NCBI GenBank assembly: GCA_023393235.1
Contig: JAEWMH010000131.1
Coordinates: 1-64,000 of the forward strand
From: Bacillota bacterium
GTDB taxonomy: Bacteria > Bacillota > Bacilli > Paenibacillales > NBRC-103111
Direction of reading: 5' to 3'
DNA length: 64,000 nt
Positions 59,956 to 64,000 of the stretch are shown here, piece by piece. The notes below the pieces were generated by a model. The model was not told the DNA's origin. It was given only the letters and a program-made list of their open reading frames with translations, and ran no database searches. Position numbers and translations under genes: made by a program. The first letter of the stretch is position 1. The number at the start of each line of letters is the position of its first letter.

Positions 59956-60143
59956 CGGATGCACAAGTATGGGCCGTTATGCTGGCATTGCCGATTCTGA
60001 TCGCACAAGCGCTGTATCTATTTATTGATGCCCGCAAAAGAGGCCGTTTCCCTTGGTTGTGGGGGCTTTGGGGACTCATCCACGCTCCGCTTCCTTTAAT
60101 TGTGTATTATTTTACCGTCCGCAGATCGGGGCGGCGCGCATAG
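59952..60143 (+). CDS. YxlD-like small membrane protein
   Basis: 63 residues with two helices (AVMLALPILIAQALYLFIDA and LWGLIHAPLPLIVYYFTV) separated by basic RKRGRFPW, a PLDc_N-like hairpin. Matches YxlD in size and place as an anti-SigY partner. Confidence 0.7.
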   Translation: MTDAQVWAVMLALPILIAQALYLFIDARKRGRFPWLWGLWGLIHAPLPLIVYYFTVRRSGRRA

Positions 60144-60151
60144 GAGTAGAG

Positions 60152-60186
60152 CAAGCGTCCCCCTTACGGGAGCGGCGCTTTTTTTG
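60152..60186 (+). terminator. Terminator of the sigY-like operon
   Basis: AGCGTCCCCC-TTAC-GGGAGCGGCGCT followed by seven T, with a small bulge. Confidence 0.75.
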
Positions 60187-60297
60187 TGCGAATCTTTCAA
60201 TTGGACACAACCGGATTTTTCTAGTAACATAAGAAGCAAATTCATAGGCTACTAGACTGTGCGCGGTTGATCCGGGCCAGGCAAAGGAGGAGTCGGT

Positions 60298-60684
60298 ATG
60301 CTGCCATTGGGTCAAAAGGTGTTTATTGTCGCCGACAGCTTTGAGCAAAACCTGCCTATTGGAGAGCACGGATACATCATTGCGTATGACCGTAATCCGG
60401 ATAATGTATTCGAATATGTAGTTCGCGTGCCCAAAACGAATAAGCATTTTTTCGTGACGGGCAGTGATATAGAGACCGAGGAACTGCTGCTTTCCCAAGA
60501 GGCGGAGCGGATTGAGCGGGAGGCGCTGATCGATTTTGCATTGGCGACTCATAATGAAGCGTTATTCCGCCGGCTGATGAACGGTGACCCGGAGGAGAAT
60601 CCGCCTGCAGATGGCGATGGCAACAAGGAAGTCATCAGCAGAGAGGATTTTATCCGCCAGGTGGGGCTGAAAGCCTGGATTTAA
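60298..60684 (+). CDS. Protein of unknown function upstream of gatC
   Basis: 128 residues. The first ~60 form a beta-rich, KOW/SH3-like pattern (LGQKVFIVADSFEQNLPIGE, GYIIAYDRNPDNVFEYVVRV) as in small translation-linked or regulator-binding domains, the rest is acidic and helical. ATG 60298 has AAAGGAGGAG ahead. No family name is recognised. Confidence 0.72.
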   Translation: MLPLGQKVFIVADSFEQNLPIGEHGYIIAYDRNPDNVFEYVVRVPKTNKHFFVTGSDIETEELLLSQEAERIEREALIDFALATHNEALFRRLMNGDPEENPPADGDGNKEVISREDFIRQVGLKAWI

Positions 60685-60701
60685 GATTGTTTGATCGGTT
60701 G

Positions 60702-60737
60702 AGCCGTTCCCGGTGATGGGAGCGGCTTTTTATTTTT
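60702..60737 (+). terminator. Terminator after the unknown gene
   Basis: AGCCGTTCCC-GGTGAT-GGGAGCGGCT followed by TTTTATTTTT. Confidence 0.88.
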
Positions 60738-60774
60738 CTGCAGGACAGCGGGCCGCGGGCCGGGGAAGGAAGCT

Positions 60775-60965
60775 CTAACGGACACAGAAGCCGTTATTAT
60801 GCCGAAAATGGCGGCGCTGGAATTGTAACGGAAGCAGGAGCCTTTATTTGAGCTGACGGGAGGTAAAATGGGGCGGTTTCGGAGAAATAGCGTCTCCTGC
60901 CGCCGTTAGAAATGGGAAAAGCCGTTTTTGGGGCAAATAACGGCGCTGGCTGCCGTTAGAATGGA
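60775..60965. repeat. Interspersed AACGGAAGC repeat before gatC
   Basis: CTAACGGACACAGAAGCCG, GTAACGGAAGCAGGAGCC and inverse TGCCGTTAGA twice. Variant of the family at 10398, 25720 and 32645. The rest of the 420-base gap holds the gatC promoter. Confidence 0.65.
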
Positions 60966-61039
60966 CCATACTGGTGGAGATTGGGGAGAGGCTTAGCCGA
61001 AATAACTGTGGGGTTGGCGGAAGTTTTGGAAATCGGCAA

Positions 61040-61068
61040 TTGAGTTCAATTTTCCGGTAGGCTATAAT
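61040..61068 (+). promoter_or_regulatory. Promoter of gatCAB
   Basis: TTGAGT (61040-61045), 17-base spacer, TATAAT (61063-61068). Confidence 0.8.
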
Positions 61069-61104
61069 GGAATGAAGTATTTTGGAGAAAAATGGGGTGC
61101 AGTG

Positions 61105-61392
61105 ATGAGCATAACTGTAAAAGATGTGGAGCATGTCGCCGCTTTGGCCAGATTGGAGCTGACTGAGGAGGAAAAGGACGTGTATGCGGGCCAGCTGAAC
61201 GCCATTCTAAAGTATGCAGAGCAGCTGAATGCCCTGGATACGGAGGGTGTGGAGCCCACCAGCCATGCGGTGCCTCTTTTTAACGTCATGCGGGAGGATA
61301 CAGTGAAGCCTTCGATTCCCGTGGAGGTAGCCATGCTGAACGCGCCGGAGGAAGAGGACGGCCAATTCAAGGTTCCGGCGGTATTGGAATAA
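61105..61392 (+). CDS. gatC: Glutamyl/aspartyl-tRNA amidotransferase subunit C
   Basis: 95 residues, normal length. VKDVEHVAALARLELTEEEK and LNALDTEGVEPTSHAVPL are the GatC hallmarks. It wraps around GatA to hold the GatCAB complex that converts Glu-tRNA(Gln) and Asp-tRNA(Asn) to the amide forms. ATG 61105 is taken because transcription starts near 61075, after the upstream in-frame ATG. Confidence 0.93.
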   Translation: MSITVKDVEHVAALARLELTEEEKDVYAGQLNAILKYAEQLNALDTEGVEPTSHAVPLFNVMREDTVKPSIPVEVAMLNAPEEEDGQFKVPAVLE

Positions 61393-61431
61393 GGAGAATG
61401 TCCGCTCCGCGAAATTAGTGGAGTTTAAGCC

Positions 61432-61554
61432 AGCTTATGCTTACGATGCAGGCTTTCCTCCCGGAAAGCCCTAGCTTATGCTTACGATGCCAGTTTTCGC
61501 TTACGCGAAAACAGTTGATGCTTACGATGCAGGCTTTCTTTACAGAAAGCCCTT
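61432..61554 (+). repeat. Three tandem hairpin units between gatC and gatA
   Basis: ATGCTTACGATGC recurs at about 61436, 61477 and 61518, each followed by a hairpin with 8-base arms and a 4-base loop: GGCTTTCC/GGAAAGCC, GTTTTCGC/GCGAAAAC and GGCTTTCT/AGAAAGCC. The arms differ yet remain fully complementary. Confidence 0.8.
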
Positions 61555-61567
61555 AGGAGGGTTACAC

Positions 61568-63052
61568 GTGTCATTGTTTGATTTGCGATTGCAGGACGTG
61601 CATGACAAGCTTACGGGCGGGGAGTTGTCCGTTACCGATCTGGTGGATGCCTCTTACCGGCGGATTGCCCATGTGGAGCCCCAGGTTTCCGCTTTTCTTC
61701 ATCTATATGAGGAGGATGCCCGGGCACAGGCTGCCGTGCTGGACAAGCAGCTGAAGGATGGAAGCGAGCGGGGACTGCTGTTTGGTCTGCCCGCAGGCAT
61801 TAAGGATAACATGACCGCGGTGGGCACGCTGACCACCTGCGCCAGCAAGTTCCTGGCCAACTACCAGTCCATCTATGATTCGACTGCTGTGTCCAAGCTG
61901 AAGAACGCCCAAGCTGTGCTGGTGGGCAAAACCAACATGGACGAGTTCGCCATGGGCGGCTCTAACGAAAACTCCGGGTTCCATCCCACCTATAACCCTT
62001 GGAATACTGCCTATGTGCCCGGCGGCTCCAGCGGCGGTTCGGCAGCGGCCGTTGCCGCAGGCGAGGTGTACTTCTCTCTGGGATCCGATACAGGCGGCTC
62101 TATCCGCCAACCAGCCTCCTATTGCGGCATTGTGGGATTGAAGCCTACCTACGGCCTGGTCTCCCGTTACGGGCTGGTAGCCTTTGCCTCCTCCCTGGAT
62201 CAAATCGGTCCCTTGACCAAAAATGTAGAGGACGCCGCCTACGTGCTCCAGGCCATTGCCGGACATGACGGGCAGGACTCCACCTCGCTCAACGTGGAGA
62301 TTCCCGACTATATTTCTGCTCTGACGGGAGATGTGAAGGGACTGCGCATTGCGGTGCCCAAGGAGTATCTGGGAGCCGGTGTGGATCCGGCCGTGAAGGA
62401 ATCGGTGCTGGCTGCCCTTAAGGTATACGAAAGCCTGGGCGCTGTGTGGGAAGAGGTCTCTCTGCCCCATACAGAATACGCCGTTGCCACGTATTATCTC
62501 TTGGCTTCCTCGGAGGCCTCCTCTAACCTGGCCCGTTATGACGGAGTCCGCTACGGCGTCCGCGCCGACAATGCCGAGAATTTGCTGGATCTGTACAAGA
62601 AGTCCCGCAGTCAAGGCTTCGGCGCCGAAGTGAAGCGCCGGATTATGCTAGGCACCTACGCATTGAGCTCCGGTTATTATGACGCCTTCTACTTGAAGGC
62701 GCAGAAGGTCCGGACCCTGATCCGTCAGGACTTCGAGAAGGTGTTCCAAAATTACGACGTGATTATCGGGCCCACGGCTCCGACAACCGCCTTCCCCATC
62801 GGGGCGCAGGTGGACGACCCGCTGACCATGTATCTTAACGATATCCTCACCATTCCGGTGAACCTGGCGGGCATCCCCGCCATCAGCATTCCCTGCGGCC
62901 ACAGCGGCGGTTTGCCGGTAGGCCTGCAGATTATCGGCAAGGCGCTGGATGAGGCAACCGTTTTGCGCGCCGCCCATGCCTTTGAACAGAATACCGCTTA
63001 TCACACCCTGCGTCCTTCCCTGGCCGCCGACATCAAGGAGGCAACCGTATGA
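61568..63052 (+). CDS. gatA: Glutamyl/aspartyl-tRNA amidotransferase subunit A
   Basis: 494 residues, amidase-signature family. The Ser-cisSer-Lys triad is K79 (GLPAGIKDN), S154 (VPGGSSGGSAAA) and S178 (GSDTGGSIRQPAS). It hydrolyses glutamine and passes ammonia to GatB. GTG 61568 has TAGGAGGG ahead. It overlaps gatB by four bases (ATGA). Confidence 0.96.
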   Translation: MSLFDLRLQDVHDKLTGGELSVTDLVDASYRRIAHVEPQVSAFLHLYEEDARAQAAVLDKQLKDGSERGLLFGLPAGIKDNMTAVGTLTTCASKFLANYQSIYDSTAVSKLKNAQAVLVGKTNMDEFAMGGSNENSGFHPTYNPWNTAYVPGGSSGGSAAAVAAGEVYFSLGSDTGGSIRQPASYCGIVGLKPTYGLVSRYGLVAFASSLDQIGPLTKNVEDAAYVLQAIAGHDGQDSTSLNVEIPDYISALTGDVKGLRIAVPKEYLGAGVDPAVKESVLAALKVYESLGAVWEEVSLPHTEYAVATYYLLASSEASSNLARYDGVRYGVRADNAENLLDLYKKSRSQGFGAEVKRRIMLGTYALSSGYYDAFYLKAQKVRTLIRQDFEKVFQNYDVIIGPTAPTTAFPIGAQVDDPLTMYLNDILTIPVNLAGIPAISIPCGHSGGLPVGLQIIGKALDEATVLRAAHAFEQNTAYHTLRPSLAADIKEATV

Positions 63053-64000
63053 CCACCACATCCGCAACCCGGTATGAAACTGTCATTGGCCTTGAGGTCC
63101 ATGTGGAGCTGCATACCGCAACAAAGATTTTCTGCGGCTGCGCCACCTCCTTCGGCGCCGAGCCCAATACCCGCACCTGCCCGGTCTGTCTGGGGCATCC
63201 CGGCGTGCTGCCGGTGCTGAACCGCCAGGCGGTGGAGTATGCCATGAAGGCGGCGATGGCCTTGAATTGCCAGATCGCCTCTGTCAGCAAATTCGACCGG
63301 AAGAATTATTTTTATCCCGACTTGCCCAAGGCTTACCAAATTTCGCAATTTGACAAGCCCATCGGCGAACATGGGTATATCGATATTGAAGTGAACGGTG
63401 TAGAAAAGCGCATCGGCATTACCCGGGTCCACCTGGAGGAGGATGCCTGCAAGCTGAATCACGTGGACGGCGGTTATGCGTCTCTTGTCGATATTAACCG
63501 GGGCGGCACTCCTTTGATTGAGATCGTCTCCGAGCCGGACCTGCGCTCTCCGGAGGAAGCCAGAGCCTATCTGGAGAAAATCCGCACCATTATGCAGTAT
63601 TGCGAAGTGTCCGACGTAAAAATGGAGGAGGGCTCCCTGCGCTGCGATGCCAATGTCAGCCTCCGCCCTTACGGCCAGGAGCAGTTCGGTACCAAAGCGG
63701 AATTGAAGAACATGAACTCCTTCCGCGGTGTCCAGAAGGGTCTGGAATACGAGGAGATTCGCCAAGCGGAAGTGCTCCGTTCCGGCGGCAAGATCGTTCA
63801 GGAAACCCGGCGTTATGATGATGCCCAAGGCAAAACCTTCTCCATGCGGAGCAAGGAAGAGGCCCATGATTACCGGTATTTCCCTGACCCGGATTTGGTG
63901 ACCCTTCATATTGACGATGCGTGGAAGGATCGCGTCCGCGGCAGCATTCCCGAGCTTCCGGATTCCCGGAAGGCCCGTTATACAGCGGAGCTGGGATTGT
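63049..64000 (+). CDS. gatB: Glutamyl/aspartyl-tRNA amidotransferase subunit B, N-terminal part
   Basis: The frame is open to the last base, giving 317 residues; the gene continues past the window. YETVIGLEVHVELHT, FCGCATSFGAEPNTRTCPVC (zinc-site Cys), PDLPKAYQISQFDKP and LEEDACKLNH mark the kinase-like domain that activates the misacylated tRNA. The usual Gly in EEDAGK is Cys here. Translation is coupled to gatA. Confidence 0.95.
   Translation, partial: MTTTSATRYETVIGLEVHVELHTATKIFCGCATSFGAEPNTRTCPVCLGHPGVLPVLNRQAVEYAMKAAMALNCQIASVSKFDRKNYFYPDLPKAYQISQFDKPIGEHGYIDIEVNGVEKRIGITRVHLEEDACKLNHVDGGYASLVDINRGGTPLIEIVSEPDLRSPEEARAYLEKIRTIMQYCEVSDVKMEEGSLRCDANVSLRPYGQEQFGTKAELKNMNSFRGVQKGLEYEEIRQAEVLRSGGKIVQETRRYDDAQGKTFSMRSKEEAHDYRYFPDPDLVTLHIDDAWKDRVRGSIPELPDSRKARYTAELGL

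Overview
The window reads as a chromosomal segment of a Gram-positive, Bacillales-type bacterium, most likely in the Paenibacillaceae. Pointers are the moderately high GC coding sequence, strong AAGGAGG-type ribosome binding sites with frequent TTG/GTG starts, a SigY-YxlC-YxlD-like module, the gatCAB order, a PadeK-like HPr-kinase homologue and interspersed AACGGAA-type intergenic repeats. Species cannot be fixed from sequence alone. The window is cut inside pncB at the left and inside gatB at the right.

Layout. 1-1200: end of pncB and a Nudix hydrolase, converging on a long palindromic element. 1400-10074: a putative ribosomally synthesised peptide locus made of a 53-residue candidate precursor, an XRE regulator, a secreted clan-A-like glycoside hydrolase, and an operon of nucleotidyltransferase, HprK-like kinase, PqqD-like protein, S26-type peptidase and ABC exporter. 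10.1-11.3 kb: non-coding DNA with two different tandem repeats and a repeat family. 11.3-32.6 kb: a co-directional exopolysaccharide operon of 20 genes (Wzz-like protein, BY-kinase, GalU, initiating sugar phosphotransferase, UDP-glucose dehydrogenase, Wzy-like polymerase, Wzx-like flippase, eight further glycosyltransferase genes including one double-domain fusion, two acyltransferases, ManC and a small unknown), ending in a strong terminator. It makes UDP-glucose, UDP-glucuronate and GDP-mannose, so the polymer is probably an acylated, uronic-acid and mannose-containing heteropolysaccharide made by the Wzx/Wzy route.

33-45.3 kb: housekeeping and accessory genes (lactonase, small zinc-ribbon protein, phosphoesterase, WYL regulator, RidA, EEP-fold enzyme, LysM-3D wall protein, TetR/MMPL pair, hydrolases, HlyIII, PHP phosphatase). 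45.4-49.5 kb: an MCP-CheW-CheA chemosensory operon. 51.5-59 kb: a cyclic-di-GMP-I riboswitch before an SH3-NlpC/P60 hydrolase, then a reduced Tad-pilus-like locus. 59-60.2 kb: ECF sigma factor and two small regulators. 61-64 kb: gatCAB.

The most interesting point is a shared operator. The palindrome GATACA-N3-TGTATC (one copy imperfect) sits in the spacer between the putative -35 and -10 hexamers, always one base from each, at five promoters: the candidate peptide gene, the secreted glycoside hydrolase, the peptide maturation/export operon, and twice before the exopolysaccharide operon. This ties a peptide system that lacks lasso-cyclase genes to capsule/matrix synthesis, probably under the local XRE regulator. 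Inside the exopolysaccharide operon a structured leader plus intrinsic terminator lies between the BY-kinase and galU, the place where Bacillus eps operons carry the EAR/epsC antitermination RNA. Together with the c-di-GMP riboswitch and the Tad-like locus, the window looks like a surface-attachment and matrix region.
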